NCBI RefSeq assembly: GCF_009833965.1
Contig: NZ_CP047165.1
Location: 1,488,001-1,552,000, forward strand
DNA from: Pelistega ratti
Lineage (GTDB): Bacteria > Pseudomonadota > Gammaproteobacteria > Burkholderiales > Burkholderiaceae_B
Length of the DNA stretch: 64,000 nucleotides
Direction of reading: 5' to 3'
Position numbers and translations under genes: made by a program. Shown piece by piece: positions 1-10,935 of the stretch. Within the stretch, counting starts at the first letter, position 1; each line of letters opens with the position of its first letter. The notes beneath the pieces were generated by a model. It saw only the letters and a program-made list of their open reading frames with translations. It made no database searches and was not told the DNA's origin.

Positions 1-1081
1 CCTCTGAACTATATGCTCCCATAAAGATAGCTCCCGCATGACGGATTTTTTCAGATAGCTCTACAGCATTTTGTGTTGAAATCTCTAAATGCTCTGGTGC
101 GATAAAATTGGCTATTTCACACGCTTGCTCCAAATCACGCACATGGATAAGCGCTCCTCTATTTTTAAGACTTGTCGCAATAATCTCATGACGAGGCATA
201 GCTGATAATTGTCGAGCAATAGAGGCTTCCACCGCATCTAAATAAGCTAAGTCAGGGCAAAGTAAAATCGCCTGTGCCAATTCATCATGCTCTGCTTGAG
301 AGAATAAATCCATTGCTATCCAATCTGCTGGTGTATGTCCATCGGCAATAATAAGAATTTCACTAGGACCAGCAATCATATCAATACCGACAAGCCCAAA
401 AACTCGGCGCTTAGCAGCAGCAACAAAGGCATTGCCTGGCCCAACAATCTTATCAACTTGTGCAATTGTCTCTGTTCCATAAGCTAAAGCTGCTACTGCC
501 TGCGCACCACCAATAGCCATTACCCTATCGACACCAGCGACAGCGGCTGCCGCCAACACTAAAGGGTTGCGCTGCCCATTAGGGGTAGGTGTTACCATAA
601 CCACCTCTGAAACACCAGCTACTTTTGCAGGAATCGCATTCATTAACACAGAAGAAGGGTATGCTGCTTTTCCACCTGGTACATATAATCCTACTCGATC
701 CATTGGTGTAATTTTTTGACCTAACACCGTACCATCTTCTTCTGTATAATGCCAGGAAGGTGTCTTTTGATGTTCATGATAAAGGCGTACACGTTCAGCC
801 GCTTTCTCTAACGCTTGTCGTTGTGTTACGGGTAAATTATCTAATGCTTTCTGGCAATCGGATAAGGGAATCTCTAATTCCGCCATAGATTGTGCCGTAA
901 CATGGTCAAATTGTTGAGAATACGATAATACCGCCTGATCACCTTTTGTTTTTACCGCTTGTAAAATATCTGTAACTGCTTCTTCGATTGCCTTATCTTG
1001 GCTAGACTCAAAAGCCAATAAAGTATTTAATCTTGCTTGGAAATCACTATCTGCTGTGCTTAAACGATGAATAAGTGTCAT
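1..1081 (-). CDS. hisD: Histidinol dehydrogenase, 3' end cut by the window edge
   Basis: The gene starts at the ATG complementary to 1079-1081 and runs off the left end, so about 360 of the usual ~430 residues are present. HisD catalyses the last two steps of histidine synthesis, oxidising L-histidinol to L-histidine with NAD+ and Zn2+. The translation begins [15 protein letters not shown] and contains the family stretches [39 protein letters not shown] and FSQAEHDE, the last with zinc and catalytic region residues. The ATG overlaps the stop codon of hisG by four bases (ATGA), which indicates translational coupling in one operon. The identification is firm; only the C-terminal part is missing. 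Confidence 0.95.
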   Translation of the reverse strand, partial: MTLIHRLSTADSDFQARLNTLLAFESSQDKAIEEAVTDILQAVKTKGDQAVLSYSQQFDHVTAQSMAELEIPLSDCQKALDNLPVTQRQALEKAAERVRLYHEHQKTPSWHYTEEDGTVLGQKITPMDRVGLYVPGGKAAYPSSVLMNAIPAKVAGVSEVVMVTPTPNGQRNPLVLAAAAVAGVDRVMAIGGAQAVAALAYGTETIAQVDKIVGPGNAFVAAAKRRVFGLVGIDMIAGPSEILIIADGHTPADWIAMDLFSQAEHDELAQAILLCPDLAYLDAVEASIARQLSAMPRHEIIATSLKNRGALIHVRDLEQACEIANFIAPEHLEISTQNAVELSEKIRHAGAIFMGAYSSE

Positions 1082-1755
1082 GCTTTATTTCCTTGACTTG
1101 CTTTGGCAAAAGCATCAATAAAGGGTTGTAAATATTGAGTACGCGTCTTTAGTGAGGCCTGATTGACTATAAGACGAGAAGAAACGGCCTTTACATACTC
1201 CACTTCAACCAAATCATTCGCGCGTAATGTACTACCTGTAGAAACCACATCTAAAATCGCATCCGCTAAACCAACTAAAGGGGCAAGTTCCATAGAACCA
1301 TAGAGTTTAATAATATCCACATAAACCCCTTTATTGGCAAAATGCTCTCGTGCCACATTGACATACTTAGTCGCTACACGTAAACGAGCGCCTTGCTTAA
1401 CAGCTGCCTCATAATCAAAGCCCTTACGAACAGCAACCGCTAAATGACACTTAGCAATATCTAAATCGATTGGTTGATAAAGCCCTCCCGGATGCTCTTT
1501 CACATGCTCATAAAGAACATCTTTACCTGCAATACCAATATCAGCTGCCCCATACTGCACATAGGTCGGCACATCAGAAGCACGAACCACCAATAAACGT
1601 AGGTGGGGATCACTGGTAGGCAAAATCAGTTTTCGAGATGTATCAGGACTTTCTGTTACTTGAATACCCACCTCTGCAAGCAAAGGAACAGTATCATCAA
1701 AAATTCGCCCCTTCGATAAGGCTAATGTAATCACCGGTTCTGTTATCTTATTCAT
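1078..1755 (-). CDS. hisG: ATP phosphoribosyltransferase, short catalytic form
   Basis: This 225-aa enzyme joins ATP and PRPP in the first, committed step of histidine synthesis. The start [18 protein letters not shown] and the motif [18 protein letters not shown] (PRPP-binding region) are typical of HisG. The length fits the short form (HisGS), which lacks the C-terminal regulatory domain and by family knowledge needs the HisRS-like subunit HisZ; no hisZ is in this window, so it should lie elsewhere. It overlaps hisD by four bases and sits 10 bases after murA, all on the same strand, so it is probably co-transcribed with both. Confidence 0.96.
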   Translation of the reverse strand: MNKITEPVITLALSKGRIFDDTVPLLAEVGIQVTESPDTSRKLILPTSDPHLRLLVVRASDVPTYVQYGAADIGIAGKDVLYEHVKEHPGGLYQPIDLDIAKCHLAVAVRKGFDYEAAVKQGARLRVATKYVNVAREHFANKGVYVDIIKLYGSMELAPLVGLADAILDVVSTGSTLRANDLVEVEYVKAVSSRLIVNQASLKTRTQYLQPFIDAFAKASQGNKA

Positions 1756-1765
1756 GATATATCCA

Positions 1766-3022
1766 TTAGGATTTGATACGTTCTATATTAGCACCTACCG
1801 CCTTGAGCTTTTCTTCGATATTAGCATAGCCTCGGTCTAAATGATAAATACGATCAATAATCGTTTCTCCCTGAGCAGCCAATGCCGCAATCACCAAACT
1901 CGCTGATGCTCGTAAATCGGTTGCCATCACCTTAGCACCTTGTAATTGAGCCACCCCATTTACAACAGCTGTATGCCCATCTAATGTAATATCAGCACCT
2001 AAACGAATCAGTTCAGGGACGTGCATATACCGATTTTCAAAAATATTCTCAACGATAAGCGATGTCCCTTCGGCTAGTGTGCTTAATGCCATCATTTGTG
2101 CTTGCATATCCGTTGGAAAACCGGGGTGCTCATGTGTTTTGATACTAACGGCTTTAGGACGTTTAGCCATTTTGGCACGAATCCAATCTTCACCAATTTC
2201 AATATCCAAACCTGCTTCAGTTAATTTATCTAACGTTGCACCCATCGTATGAGGGGCGACATGACGCAAGGTAATATCACCACCCGTTGCACCGACTGCA
2301 CATAAAAAAGTACCTGCTTCAATACGATCAGCCACAACGGTATAGTCCGCCCCATGTAAGCGATCAACACCTTCAATCACGATTCTGTCTGTACCATGCC
2401 CTGAAATTTTGGCACCCATGGCAATTAATAATTCGGCTAAATCAACAACTTCTGGTTCTCTGGCAGCATTTTCAAGAATAGTTGTTCCTTCTGCCAATGC
2501 CGCTGACATTAAAAATTGCTCTGTCCCACCAACAGTAACCATATCTGTACGGATAGAAGCACCTTTAAGCCGTTCTGCTTTGGCAACAACAAATCCATGC
2601 TCAACACGAATATCGGCAGATAAAGTTTCTAAGCCTTTAATATGTTGATCCACAGGTCTTTGCCCAATCGCACAACCACCGGGGAGGCTCACTTTAGCTG
2701 AACCAAATCGTGCTAATAAAGGCCCTAACACAAGAATAGATGCTCGCATGGTTTTGACCAACTCATACGGTGCTTCATAAGAGGTAATATGATTTGCTTG
2801 TAGCTTGACGACCTCTGGTGCTAACCATTCTACACTTACCCCTAGCTGTTCTAAGACTTTAATGGTTGTACGAACATCATTTAAATCAGGAACATTTCTT
2901 AGAATAACAGGTTCATCTGTCAAAATAACCGCACATAAAATCGGTAAGGCTGCATTTTTAGCACCAGATACCGCAATTTCCCCCTGTAAGGGATTACCTC
3001 CAATAATCTTTAATTTATCCAT
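1766..3022 (-). CDS. murA: UDP-N-acetylglucosamine 1-carboxyvinyltransferase
   Basis: MurA transfers enolpyruvate from PEP to UDP-GlcNAc, the first committed cytoplasmic step of peptidoglycan synthesis and the target of fosfomycin. The 418-aa length is normal. The N-terminal [23 protein letters not shown] and the loop [19 protein letters not shown] are diagnostic; the active-site Cys is the C of GGCAIGQRP, so fosfomycin sensitivity at that position is not excluded. PTDMQAQ and RYMHVPEL are also family motifs. Its ATG overlaps the end of ibaG by 8 bases, a pairing seen in many proteobacteria. Confidence 0.97.
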   Translation of the reverse strand: MDKLKIIGGNPLQGEIAVSGAKNAALPILCAVILTDEPVILRNVPDLNDVRTTIKVLEQLGVSVEWLAPEVVKLQANHITSYEAPYELVKTMRASILVLGPLLARFGSAKVSLPGGCAIGQRPVDQHIKGLETLSADIRVEHGFVVAKAERLKGASIRTDMVTVGGTEQFLMSAALAEGTTILENAAREPEVVDLAELLIAMGAKISGHGTDRIVIEGVDRLHGADYTVVADRIEAGTFLCAVGATGGDITLRHVAPHTMGATLDKLTEAGLDIEIGEDWIRAKMAKRPKAVSIKTHEHPGFPTDMQAQMMALSTLAEGTSLIVENIFENRYMHVPELIRLGADITLDGHTAVVNGVAQLQGAKVMATDLRASASLVIAALAAQGETIIDRIYHLDRGYANIEEKLKAVGANIERIKS

Positions 3023-3257
3023 TTTTTCGATATTCTTCTGGTGTTAAAGTTGTCATAGACAAAGCATGGATTTCTTCTCGCATACGATCACCCAATGCCT
3101 CATAGACTAATTGATGACGAGCAATAGGGCGTTTACCTGCAAAAGCCTCACTCACAATAACGGCTTGAAAATGTGCCCCATCACCGCGTACATCACAATA
3201 TTCACAGGGAAGGTTCGTTTCAATATATTCTTTAATTTGTTCAGGTGTAGGTAACAT
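3015..3257 (-). CDS. ibaG: BolA-family protein IbaG
   Basis: An 80-aa protein of the BolA/IbaG family. The sequence [27 protein letters not shown] with the conserved RH pair, and the C-terminal [14 protein letters not shown], are typical. Family members bind monothiol glutaredoxins and [2Fe-2S] clusters, and IbaG genes usually sit directly before murA, as here. It lies between the ABC exporter permease and murA on one strand with tiny gaps, so the six genes from 4833 down to 1 probably share transcripts. The exact cellular role of IbaG is not settled. Confidence 0.9.
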   Translation of the reverse strand: MLPTPEQIKEYIETNLPCEYCDVRGDGAHFQAVIVSEAFAGKRPIARHQLVYEALGDRMREEIHALSMTTLTPEEYRKNG

Positions 3258-3260
3258 AGT

Positions 3261-4061
3261 TTAGTTCCGTAATTTATAACCACTCTCAAGAATACGAAGT
3301 ACAAGAGCAGAAACTATTATAAAAGTTAAAAATACCACAAAAAAACTTTGCCATGGTGAAACATCGGAAATACCGAAGAAACCATAACGAAACCCATCAA
3401 TCATATAGAATACAGGATTGAAATAGGAAAGTTTTTGCCATAAAGACGGTAAACTGTGAATAGAATAAAAAACCCCAGACAAGAATGTCATCGGTATAAT
3501 TAAAAAACTCTGAAATGCGACTAACTGATCGTACTTTTCAGATAGAAGCCCCGCCATTAATCCTAGTGTTCCCATAATAGCACAGGACAACAAGGCAAAC
3601 ACGAGCATCCATATAAAATGTGTTGGAATCACGACAACAAAAAGTAAACTTACTAGCCACAATACCACACCGACCACTAATCCTCTTATTAAACAGGCTG
3701 TTACAAAGGCAGCAAAGATTTCTTTGGGTGTTAAAGGCGGTAAGAGAATGAATACTAAATTACCCGTTAAGCGACTCTGAATAAGTGATGAAGAAGCATT
3801 GGCAAAAGCATTCTGCATCATACTCATCATAATCAGCCCAGGAATCAGAAAACTTAAATAGGATAATTGCCCATAAACTTGCATTCGCCCTTCTAATACT
3901 TGCGCAAACACGACTAAATACATAACCGAAGTTAGCACAGGTGCGCCTATTGTTTGCAAAGATACTTTATAAAAACGCATAAATTCTTTGCGTAATAGCG
4001 TCAAGAACCCTGATCCGAATCTAAGGTTCATTTGTAGGGGGTGGGTTTTAGGCATATTCAT
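3261..4061 (-). CDS. ABC-2 type exporter, permease subunit
   Basis: An integral membrane permease with about six hydrophobic segments; the stretch SRLTGNLVFILLPPLTPKEI and the end GYKLRN are typical of the YadH-type ABC-2 permease family. I place the start at the ATG complementary to 4059-4061 (MNMPKTHPLQ). It is preceded by a good ribosome site, GAGGAGA, eight bases upstream, whereas an in-frame extension to 4097 would lack one and would overlap the ATPase much further. With this start it overlaps the ATPase gene by 14 bases. Together the two genes would make a homodimeric exporter; the substrate is unknown. Confidence 0.88.
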   Translation of the reverse strand: MNMPKTHPLQMNLRFGSGFLTLLRKEFMRFYKVSLQTIGAPVLTSVMYLVVFAQVLEGRMQVYGQLSYLSFLIPGLIMMSMMQNAFANASSSLIQSRLTGNLVFILLPPLTPKEIFAAFVTACLIRGLVVGVVLWLVSLLFVVVIPTHFIWMLVFALLSCAIMGTLGLMAGLLSEKYDQLVAFQSFLIIPMTFLSGVFYSIHSLPSLWQKLSYFNPVFYMIDGFRYGFFGISDVSPWQSFFVVFLTFIIVSALVLRILESGYKLRN

Positions 4062-4833
4062 GTGTCTTCTCCTCTTGCATAATACGAACAAAAACATCTT
4101 CTATCGTATCAGTCTGGTATTTTTTGAGAATATTTTCCGTACCATCTATTTCCATTAACTGACCCTTTTTAATAAAAGCAAGACGTTCACATAAATCCTG
4201 TGCTTCTTCCAAATAGTGCGTTGTTAAAATAATGGTATGCCCTTTTTGATTTAAGTGTGAAATAAAATCCCATAAATTACGGCGTAAATCTACATCAACA
4301 CCAGCAGTAGGTTCATCCAGAATAATCACTGGGGGACGATGAACTAATGCCTGTGCTACCAATACACGCCTTTTCATACCCCCCGATAACTCTCGCATAT
4401 TCACATCGGCTTTTTCGGTTAAGCCTAGATGACTCAGAATTTCATCAATCCAATCATCATTATGTCTTAATCCAAAATAACCCGATTGATTTCTTAATGT
4501 TTCTCGTACCGTAAAAAAAGGATCATAAACAATTTCTTGAGGAACAACACCCAGTGAACGGCGCGCCTGTTTATAGTCTTTTTGTACATCAAACCCCAAA
4601 ATACTTGCTGTTCCTGTCGTTGGTCGAGACAATCCTGCCAAAATAGAAATAAGTGTTGATTTACCTGCCCCATTAGGGCCTAATAAACCAAAAAATTCTC
4701 CTTCTTTAACAGAAAAACTAATATCTGTTAAGGCTTGAAAGCCTGTATTATCTGTTTTACCTAAGAGATACTTTAGTAAGGAATTGCTAGTGGGATATAT
4801 CTTGCTAAGATGTTCAATTGTAACTGCTGACAT
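4048..4833 (-). CDS. ABC-2 type exporter, ATP-binding subunit
   Basis: A cytoplasmic ABC ATPase of the YadG type that powers the adjacent permease. Walker A is GPNGAGKST, the ABC signature is LSGGMKRRV, Walker B is VIILDEPTAGVD and the switch His is in TTHYLEEA. The likely start is the ATG at 4833 (MSAVTIEHLSKIYP); a longer frame begins only with TTG at 4863. A short inverted repeat (CCCTC, loop of six, GAGGG, 4845-4860) lies just upstream of the start on this strand and overlaps the GAGGG that could serve as ribosome site. The gene heads a run reading through the permease, ibaG, murA, hisG and hisD. Confidence 0.92.
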   Translation of the reverse strand: MSAVTIEHLSKIYPTSNSLLKYLLGKTDNTGFQALTDISFSVKEGEFFGLLGPNGAGKSTLISILAGLSRPTTGTASILGFDVQKDYKQARRSLGVVPQEIVYDPFFTVRETLRNQSGYFGLRHNDDWIDEILSHLGLTEKADVNMRELSGGMKRRVLVAQALVHRPPVIILDEPTAGVDVDLRRNLWDFISHLNQKGHTIILTTHYLEEAQDLCERLAFIKKGQLMEIDGTENILKKYQTDTIEDVFVRIMQEEKTHEYA

Positions 4834-5046
4834 AATAAAAGATACCCTCTTTATGGAGGGCAATAGTGTATAGAATAATTTCAGTCAATTATTTAAATAA
4901 CATTTATTAAATACTTAAAAGACAAGCAAATTATTATAGCCTTTTTTAAAAAGGGTATCGTAAGGTTTTGTTAAAATACATGGTGGATTAAGTATATAAA
5001 ATACACTATTTTAAAGTAATCATTTTTAAAAAATATATTATTATCA

Positions 5047-5373
5047 ATGTTAAAAACAGCACTCTTATTCATTATTACTGCTTTAGCAGAAATTTTAGGT
5101 TGTTGGCTATTCTATGCGTGGCTAAGGCTAGAAAAAAGTATATGGCTTTTAATTCCTTCTCTATTTAGTTTAGTTTTATTTGCTTATTTACTCACCTTAC
5201 ACCCTCAAGCAAGTGGGCGTATCTATGCTAGCTATGGCGGTATTTATATCGCAATTTCTTTACTGTGGTTACGGTATGTTGATAGTATTCCCCTACAAAC
5301 AAGTGATTGGCTAGGAGCATTGATATGCCTAAGTGGTGCTAGTGTCATTATAATGGGAAGTTCTCAGAGTTAA
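5047..5373 (+). CDS. ynfA: YnfA/UPF0060-family small membrane protein
   Basis: A 108-aa inner-membrane protein with four hydrophobic segments. The sequence ITALAEILGCWLFYAWLRLEKS, the segment GRIYASYGGIYIA and the end WLGALICLSGASVIIMG match the YnfA family, which resembles small multidrug transporters in size and topology. The transport function of the family is poorly defined. No clear ribosome site precedes the ATG at 5047, and the 180 bases upstream are very AT-rich. It stands alone, divergent from the ABC operon. Confidence 0.88.
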   Translation: MLKTALLFIITALAEILGCWLFYAWLRLEKSIWLLIPSLFSLVLFAYLLTLHPQASGRIYASYGGIYIAISLLWLRYVDSIPLQTSDWLGALICLSGASVIIMGSSQS

Positions 5374-5553
5374 TGAGTACATAGTCGTTATCCACTTTTT
5401 TTCTATAGCTTTAAAAGCGTAATTTAATACTTTTATAAAAATAAGTTTAGGTGTTAAGTTTTTAGATATTAAATGGTATTGATTAAAGTACTACAAATAG
5501 TGTTAAGTTGAGTGCCTCACTTTACGACAGAAAACTCACTTTATCATCAAACA

Positions 5554-5588
5554 ATAAACCCATCCTTTCTAAAAAGTGATGGGTTTAT
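5554..5588 (-). terminator. Hairpin between ynfA and the aromatic permease
   Basis: An 11-bp perfect stem, ATAAACCCATC (5554-5564) with GATGGGTTTAT (5578-5588), and a 13-base loop. It lies 24 bases after the end of the permease gene read on the minus strand. The following T-run is weak in both directions, so termination efficiency is uncertain. It may also serve ynfA from the other side. Confidence 0.6.
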
Positions 5589-5611
5589 CACAAGAAAAAC
5601 TATGCTTTAAT

Positions 5612-6844
5612 TTACTCTTTAAATACTGGTAAATAATTAAACATTGCCATAAAGTGGAAAATAAAGACCAACACACCAAATATCAACACGATATAGAGTA
5701 AAGGCGTTCCTCCCCATACTCTAAAGGCACGTTTTCCCTGTGTTTGACGCATTTTATACACCAACATAGCAGGAATAATACACGTCCAAATCGTTGCAAT
5801 CGCCCCTGCATAACCAATGGCTTTTAAGAAGCCTAAGGGATAGCAAATTGATAAAATTAATGGTGGTAAAAAAGTAATCGCCCATGATTTTGTTCGACCC
5901 ACACGGGAATTATCAATATGGAAAAAATCAGCTAAAAAATCAAACACCCCTAAACTAACACCAATAAAGGACGATAAAATCGCGAAAGTAGCAAAGAGAT
6001 TAATTGTTTTTTTTATGGATTCTGATTCAATAATACCACTGAGCGCATTCAATAAATCACCTACTTCACCACCTTTCGCAATAATGGCAGGAAACTGCTC
6101 TCGAGGTAAGCTACCAAAGATACCGATAATCCAAATAAGGTAAAAAACCAAGGCAATAAAAGTACCACCTAAAATCGCATATTTTGCTTTATTTTCTTCT
6201 TGATAATAGGCACGCATAGAAGCAACAGAATGATGATAACCAAAAGAAGTTAATGCGACAGGAAGCATCGCAATAGCATAAGGAGCATATTGACTATTTT
6301 TTGCATGAATATCAAATAAAGTTGTTACATCAATATTACCGACTAAGCCATAACTACTCATAAAAAAAGTCGCTAGCATTAAGAAAATCAATACCACCGA
6401 AATACGGTCAACTAAACGTGTAGAATGCCAAACAAAGAAAGAAAATACCAATACAAAAATAGCCGACCAAATACGGCTACCATACTCCCCAAGTGATACG
6501 ATTGGACTCATTAAATCATTTAAAATACTGCCCGAAGAGGTTGTATAAGCATAGAGCAAAATACTACCGACAAAATAGACTGCCATATTATTAATCCAAT
6601 TAATCTCTTGCCCAAGTACATTTTTTGTTACGGTACTAAAAGAAACTCTAGGATCAAAATCTTGATAAGCCTCGAGTAATAACCACCCTGAAAAGGTCAT
6701 CACAACCATTGTTAATATCATGGCAAGACTTGACCAAATAGTCCAAGCCCCTGCTCCTGATGCGGGTAACCCCAACATTCCTGCACCAACACAAACACTG
6801 GCAATGATACACGCACCACCAAAGACCGAAGGTTTCTTATGCAT
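5612..6844 (-). CDS. Aromatic amino acid permease (HAAAP family, TyrP/Mtr-like)
   Basis: About 410 residues with eleven or so membrane segments. The N-terminus GGACIIASVCVGAGMLGLP is the family's first membrane segment, and SFGYHHSVASMRAYY is also typical of hydroxy/aromatic amino acid permeases (proton symport of Tyr or Trp). The start is chosen at the ATG at 6844 (MHKKPSVFGG), because GAGAGGA lies nine bases before it; the ATG eight codons upstream would place that ribosome site inside the gene. The precise substrate, tyrosine or tryptophan, cannot be read from sequence. The gene is single, followed by the hairpin at 5554-5588. Confidence 0.88.
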   Translation of the reverse strand: MHKKPSVFGGACIIASVCVGAGMLGLPASGAGAWTIWSSLAMILTMVVMTFSGWLLLEAYQDFDPRVSFSTVTKNVLGQEINWINNMAVYFVGSILLYAYTTSSGSILNDLMSPIVSLGEYGSRIWSAIFVLVFSFFVWHSTRLVDRISVVLIFLMLATFFMSSYGLVGNIDVTTLFDIHAKNSQYAPYAIAMLPVALTSFGYHHSVASMRAYYQEENKAKYAILGGTFIALVFYLIWIIGIFGSLPREQFPAIIAKGGEVGDLLNALSGIIESESIKKTINLFATFAILSSFIGVSLGVFDFLADFFHIDNSRVGRTKSWAITFLPPLILSICYPLGFLKAIGYAGAIATIWTCIIPAMLVYKMRQTQGKRAFRVWGGTPLLYIVLIFGVLVFIFHFMAMFNYLPVFKE

Positions 6845-6938
6845 AATAAATAATCCTCTCCCATTCATTAAGGGTTATATAAGATTTGTCATATAGTCTA
6901 TCATGATAACGATAGTTATAGGTAAGCCTTAGACAGAA

Positions 6939-6970
6939 CCCCTATCTTTATTGGGTAATAAAGATAGGGG
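6939..6970 (-). terminator. Terminator after glcB
   Basis: A perfect 14-bp stem, CCCCTATCTTTATT (6939-6952) and AATAAAGATAGGGG (6957-6970), with the loop GGGT. It lies 44 bases downstream of the glcB stop on the minus strand. The tail after the stem (TTCTGTCT) is only moderately T-rich, but the long perfect stem makes a terminator the best reading. Confidence 0.75.
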
Positions 6971-7014
6971 ATACAAAATAGTAATGTTAATATGTTTTAC
7001 TCTATCGGCTATAT

Positions 7015-9195
7015 TTACTTAAAGCCCCCTTTTTTAGCCACTTGTCGCCAATGATGTAATAAAGGCTCGGTATAACCGTTAGGCTGTTCTTTCCCTTTAA
7101 AAATTAAATCACTCGCTGCCAAGAAAGCAGGTGAGGTATCAAATCGCCCAACCATAGGAACATACGCTTTATCACCTGCATTCTGTTGATCCACCACCGC
7201 AGCCATTTTTTCTAAAGTGGCTCGCACTTGGTCTTCTGTCACAACACCTTGTAATAACCAATTGGCAATATGCTGGCTAGAGATACGTAAGGTTGCACGG
7301 TCTTCCATTAAACCGACATGATGAATATCGGGTACTTTAGAGCAACCCACTCCTTGTTCTACCCAACGCACCACATAGCCTAAAATACCTTGACAATTAT
7401 TTTCTAGCTCTTGCTGCTTTTCTGCCTCAGACCATGCGGGAGGTGTTGCCAATGGCACGGTTAATAAGTCATCTAATAACTGGACTTCATCATAGTGGGT
7501 TAAGTTTTGTTGTACTTGGAAAACATTGACCTTATGATAATGTAAAGCATGTAGGGTTGCCGCTGTTGGTGAGGGAACCCACGCTGTTGTTGCTCCCGAT
7601 AAAGGATGGGCAATTTTTTGTTTAAGCATTTCTGCCATTAAATCTGGCATTGCCCACATACCTTTACCAATCTGGGCTTTATGAGGTAGTCCTGCTTTAA
7701 CCCCTACTTGTACATTATTATTTTCATAAGCATTGATCCACTTACTGGTTTTCATATCCGTTTTGCGTATCATCACACCTGCATACATAGAGGTATGGAT
7801 TTCATCACCCGTACGATCCAAAAAGCCTGTATTAATAAAGACAACACGCTCTTTTGCCTCATAGATACTCGCCGCTAGATTAATAGACATTCGGCGTTCT
7901 TCATCCATAATCCCCATTTTGAGGGTATTGTGAGGTAATTTTGTTAATTGCTCAATCGCAGCAAATAATTCATTCGCAAATCGAACCTCTTCAGGGCCAT
8001 GCATCTTAGGTTTTACAATATACACTGAATTAGCACGACTATTTTTATTCTCAGTCCGTTGAAAATCAAAAGCCGCTATCAATGCCGTCATCACTCCATC
8101 TAAAATACCTTCTGGGATTTCTTCACCTTGTGCATTGAGTATCGCAGGAGTGGTCATCAAATGCCCTACATTACGGATAAAGAGTAAAGAGCAACCGGGT
8201 AAAACAAGCTCCCCTGAACCATCTGCTTTTTGATAATGACGGTCTTTATTTAAGGTACGGATAAAGCGAGTACCATTTTTCTCAACTTCTTCTTGTAATG
8301 TTCCTGTCATTAATCCATACCAATTACGGTAAACTAATGTTTTATCCTCACCATCAACTGCTGCAACAGAATCCTCACAATCCATAATCGTTGATAAGGC
8401 AGCTTCTAGGATAATATCTTTAATCCCTGCTTTATCCTGAGCACCAATTGTGCTGGTCTTATCAATCAAGATATCAATATGTAAGCCATTATGTAGGAAT
8501 AATAAAGCACTCGGCTCTTTAGCTGTACCATTAAACCCAATGAATAATGACGGTTCTTTTAAGTGTGTCTCTGTACCATCTTGTAAGCGGATACTAAGCT
8601 GTCCATCAATAATCGTATATTGCACCGCATCTTGATGACTACCTGTCACTAAAGGGATAGATTGATCTAAGAATGTACGTGCAAAGGCAATGACCGCATT
8701 ACCCCTTTGTGCATTATAAGTTTTCCCAGGAGCAAGCTCACCTTCTTGAGCAATAACATCTGTTCCATATAAGGCATCGTATAAACTTCCCCAACGTGCA
8801 TTAGCCGCATTTAAAGCATAACGTGCATTATTGATAGGGACAACCAATTGAGGCCCTGCCTGATCAGATAGCTCTACATCAACATTACTCGTTTCAATCT
8901 TAAACGAATTAACGGGTGGTAATAGATAGCCAATCTGTTTTAAAAAGGTGTGATACGCTTCTTTATCCGCATTGGGATGCTCACGATAAAATTGGTCAAG
9001 CTGTGCTTGAAGATGATCACGTTTTGCCAATAAGGCTTTATTTCGTGGGGTAAATGTCGCCAATAAATGACTTAACCCTTGCCAAAAAGTATCTGCTTTT
9101 ACAGTAGGGTGTTTGGGTAAAATTTCTTCTTGAATAAACTGGTAAAGATGGTTATCTACCTTTAGGGTAGATACCTCTGTATATTGATAAGACAT
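7015..9195 (-). CDS. glcB: Malate synthase G
   Basis: A 726-aa cytoplasmic enzyme condensing glyoxylate with acetyl-CoA to malate, the second glyoxylate-bypass reaction. The length fits isoform G (about 720 aa) rather than isoform A (about 530). Recognisable stretches are [50 protein letters not shown], the Mg2+/glyoxylate-site region [16 protein letters not shown], and [17 protein letters not shown] near the end. The ATG at 9195 has AGGAG about ten bases upstream. aceA lies directly upstream in the same direction, but a hairpin at 9270-9295 separates them, so glcB may have its own promoter or depend on read-through. Confidence 0.97.
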   Translation of the reverse strand: MSYQYTEVSTLKVDNHLYQFIQEEILPKHPTVKADTFWQGLSHLLATFTPRNKALLAKRDHLQAQLDQFYREHPNADKEAYHTFLKQIGYLLPPVNSFKIETSNVDVELSDQAGPQLVVPINNARYALNAANARWGSLYDALYGTDVIAQEGELAPGKTYNAQRGNAVIAFARTFLDQSIPLVTGSHQDAVQYTIIDGQLSIRLQDGTETHLKEPSLFIGFNGTAKEPSALLFLHNGLHIDILIDKTSTIGAQDKAGIKDIILEAALSTIMDCEDSVAAVDGEDKTLVYRNWYGLMTGTLQEEVEKNGTRFIRTLNKDRHYQKADGSGELVLPGCSLLFIRNVGHLMTTPAILNAQGEEIPEGILDGVMTALIAAFDFQRTENKNSRANSVYIVKPKMHGPEEVRFANELFAAIEQLTKLPHNTLKMGIMDEERRMSINLAASIYEAKERVVFINTGFLDRTGDEIHTSMYAGVMIRKTDMKTSKWINAYENNNVQVGVKAGLPHKAQIGKGMWAMPDLMAEMLKQKIAHPLSGATTAWVPSPTAATLHALHYHKVNVFQVQQNLTHYDEVQLLDDLLTVPLATPPAWSEAEKQQELENNCQGILGYVVRWVEQGVGCSKVPDIHHVGLMEDRATLRISSQHIANWLLQGVVTEDQVRATLEKMAAVVDQQNAGDKAYVPMVGRFDTSPAFLAASDLIFKGKEQPNGYTEPLLHHWRQVAKKGGFK

Positions 9196-9269
9196 AAAGC
9201 TCTCCTACTTGAATCCTATATGGTATTACTTAGGTAATAGCCCTTATCATTCATCTCATAGATGAAAGG

Positions 9270-9295
9270 GGTGAAGTGCTTTATTACACTTCACC
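9270..9295 (-). terminator. Terminator after aceA
   Basis: A perfect 9-bp stem, GGTGAAGTG (9270-9278) and CACTTCACC (9287-9295), with an 8-base loop, 44 bases beyond the aceA stop on the minus strand. The spacing from the stop codon is the same as for the glcB terminator. No strong T-run follows, so partial read-through into glcB is possible. Confidence 0.65.
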
Positions 9296-9339
9296 TATCG
9301 CTATTATCTATACATTCATCATTGCTTAAATACTATCTA

Positions 9340-10935
9340 TTAAGCGAATTGATTCATCGTATTATCTTTACCACTTGCTTTTAGCGCAGCTTCGCCAGCA
9401 AAGTATTCTTTATGATTATCACCAATATCAGAACCTGCCATATTTTGGTGTTTCACGCAAGCAATACCATTACGGATTTCCTGACGTTGAACATTTTTCA
9501 CATAGGCTAACATACCGCTTTCAGCAAAGTAACCTTTTGCTAAGGTATCTATTGAAAGCGCTTCGGTATGGTAGGTTGGTAAGGTAATAAGGTGATGGAA
9601 AATACCCGCTTGTGCTGCCGCATCTTTTTGGAAGGTACGGATACGATCATCTGCTTCTTTTGCTAAATCAGACTCATCGTATTCAGCACTCATTAGTTTA
9701 GTGCGATCATAGGCAGATACATCTTTACCAGCGGCTTGCCATGCATCAAACACTTGTTGTCTAAAGTTAAGTGTCCAGTTAAAGGACGGGCTATTGTTAT
9801 AGACTAATTTAGCATTTGGCACTTGCTCACGGATTTTATCCACAATTTCTTTAATTTGACCAATATGCGGTTTCTCTGTTTCAATCCAGATCAAATCCGC
9901 CCCATTTTTTAGGGAAGTTACACAATCGAGTACTGCACGATCAAATCCTGTCCCTTTACGGAACTGGAATAAATTACTCGGTAAGCGAGTTGGCTTAATG
10001 GTTTTCCCATTGGTATTCACAATCACATCACCCGATTGAATTTGGCTTAAATCTGTAATTTCTTCACCCTCTAAGAAGCTGTTATATTGATCACCCAAAT
10101 CACCCGGTGTCACTGAATACGCAATTTGTTTTGTCAGTCCTGCTCCTAAAGAGTCCGTACGCGCCACAATTACACCATCATCAACACCTAAATCCATAAA
10201 GGCATACCGTACTGCATTAATCTTCGCTAAGAAGTCCACATGAGGAACGGTTACTTTACCATCTTGGTGTCCACATTGTTTTTCATCGGATACTTGGTTC
10301 TCAATTTGAATGCAGCAAGCACCTGCTTCGATCATTTTCTTAGCAAGTAGATAAGTCGCCTCTGCATTACCAAACCCTGCATCAATATCCGCAATAATAG
10401 GCACAACGTGTGTTTGGAAATTATCAATTTGTTGAAGAATATCCTGTTCCTTAGCCTTATCACCTGCCGCACGTGCTTTATCTAATTCAGTGAATAATAA
10501 ATCTAATTCTCGTGCATCGGCTTGTTTTAAGAAGGTATAAATTTCTTCAATCAAGTCAGATACGGCTGTTTTCTCATGCATAGATTGATCAGGTAAAGGA
10601 CCAAACTCTGAGCGTAATGCTGCCACCATCCAGCCAGAAAGATAGATATAGCGTTTATCAGTTGTTTTATGGTGCTTTTTAATGGCAATCATTTTTTGTT
10701 GTGCCACAAATCCATGCCAGCACCCCAAAGATTGCGTGTAATTGGCTGGATCTTTATCATATTCAGCCATATCTCTGCGCATAATTGCAGCATTATAACG
10801 AGCAATATCAAGACCAGTTTTAAAACGGTTTTGTAAACGCATTCTCGCGACATACTCTGGATTAATAGCATGCCAAGTGCTATGTTGTTCAGTTGTCGTA
10901 CGTGATTGCTGTACAGTTTCTTGATAGTTAGCCAT
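9340..10935 (-). CDS. aceA: Isocitrate lyase, long form
   Basis: This 531-aa enzyme splits isocitrate into succinate and glyoxylate. The active-site motif appears as KQCGH (residues 219-223), a variant of the K(K/R)CGH signature, preceded by IADIDAGFGNAEATYLLAKKMIEAG. It is about 100 residues longer than the E. coli enzyme (434 aa) and corresponds to the long form found in Pseudomonas and many betaproteobacteria. The start is well supported by AGGAGACC a few bases before the ATG at 10935. With glcB downstream and aceK divergent, it forms a glyoxylate-bypass cluster for growth on acetate or fatty acids. Confidence 0.97.
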   Translation of the reverse strand: MANYQETVQQSRTTTEQHSTWHAINPEYVARMRLQNRFKTGLDIARYNAAIMRRDMAEYDKDPANYTQSLGCWHGFVAQQKMIAIKKHHKTTDKRYIYLSGWMVAALRSEFGPLPDQSMHEKTAVSDLIEEIYTFLKQADARELDLLFTELDKARAAGDKAKEQDILQQIDNFQTHVVPIIADIDAGFGNAEATYLLAKKMIEAGACCIQIENQVSDEKQCGHQDGKVTVPHVDFLAKINAVRYAFMDLGVDDGVIVARTDSLGAGLTKQIAYSVTPGDLGDQYNSFLEGEEITDLSQIQSGDVIVNTNGKTIKPTRLPSNLFQFRKGTGFDRAVLDCVTSLKNGADLIWIETEKPHIGQIKEIVDKIREQVPNAKLVYNNSPSFNWTLNFRQQVFDAWQAAGKDVSAYDRTKLMSAEYDESDLAKEADDRIRTFQKDAAAQAGIFHHLITLPTYHTEALSIDTLAKGYFAESGMLAYVKNVQRQEIRNGIACVKHQNMAGSDIGDNHKEYFAGEAALKASGKDNTMNQFA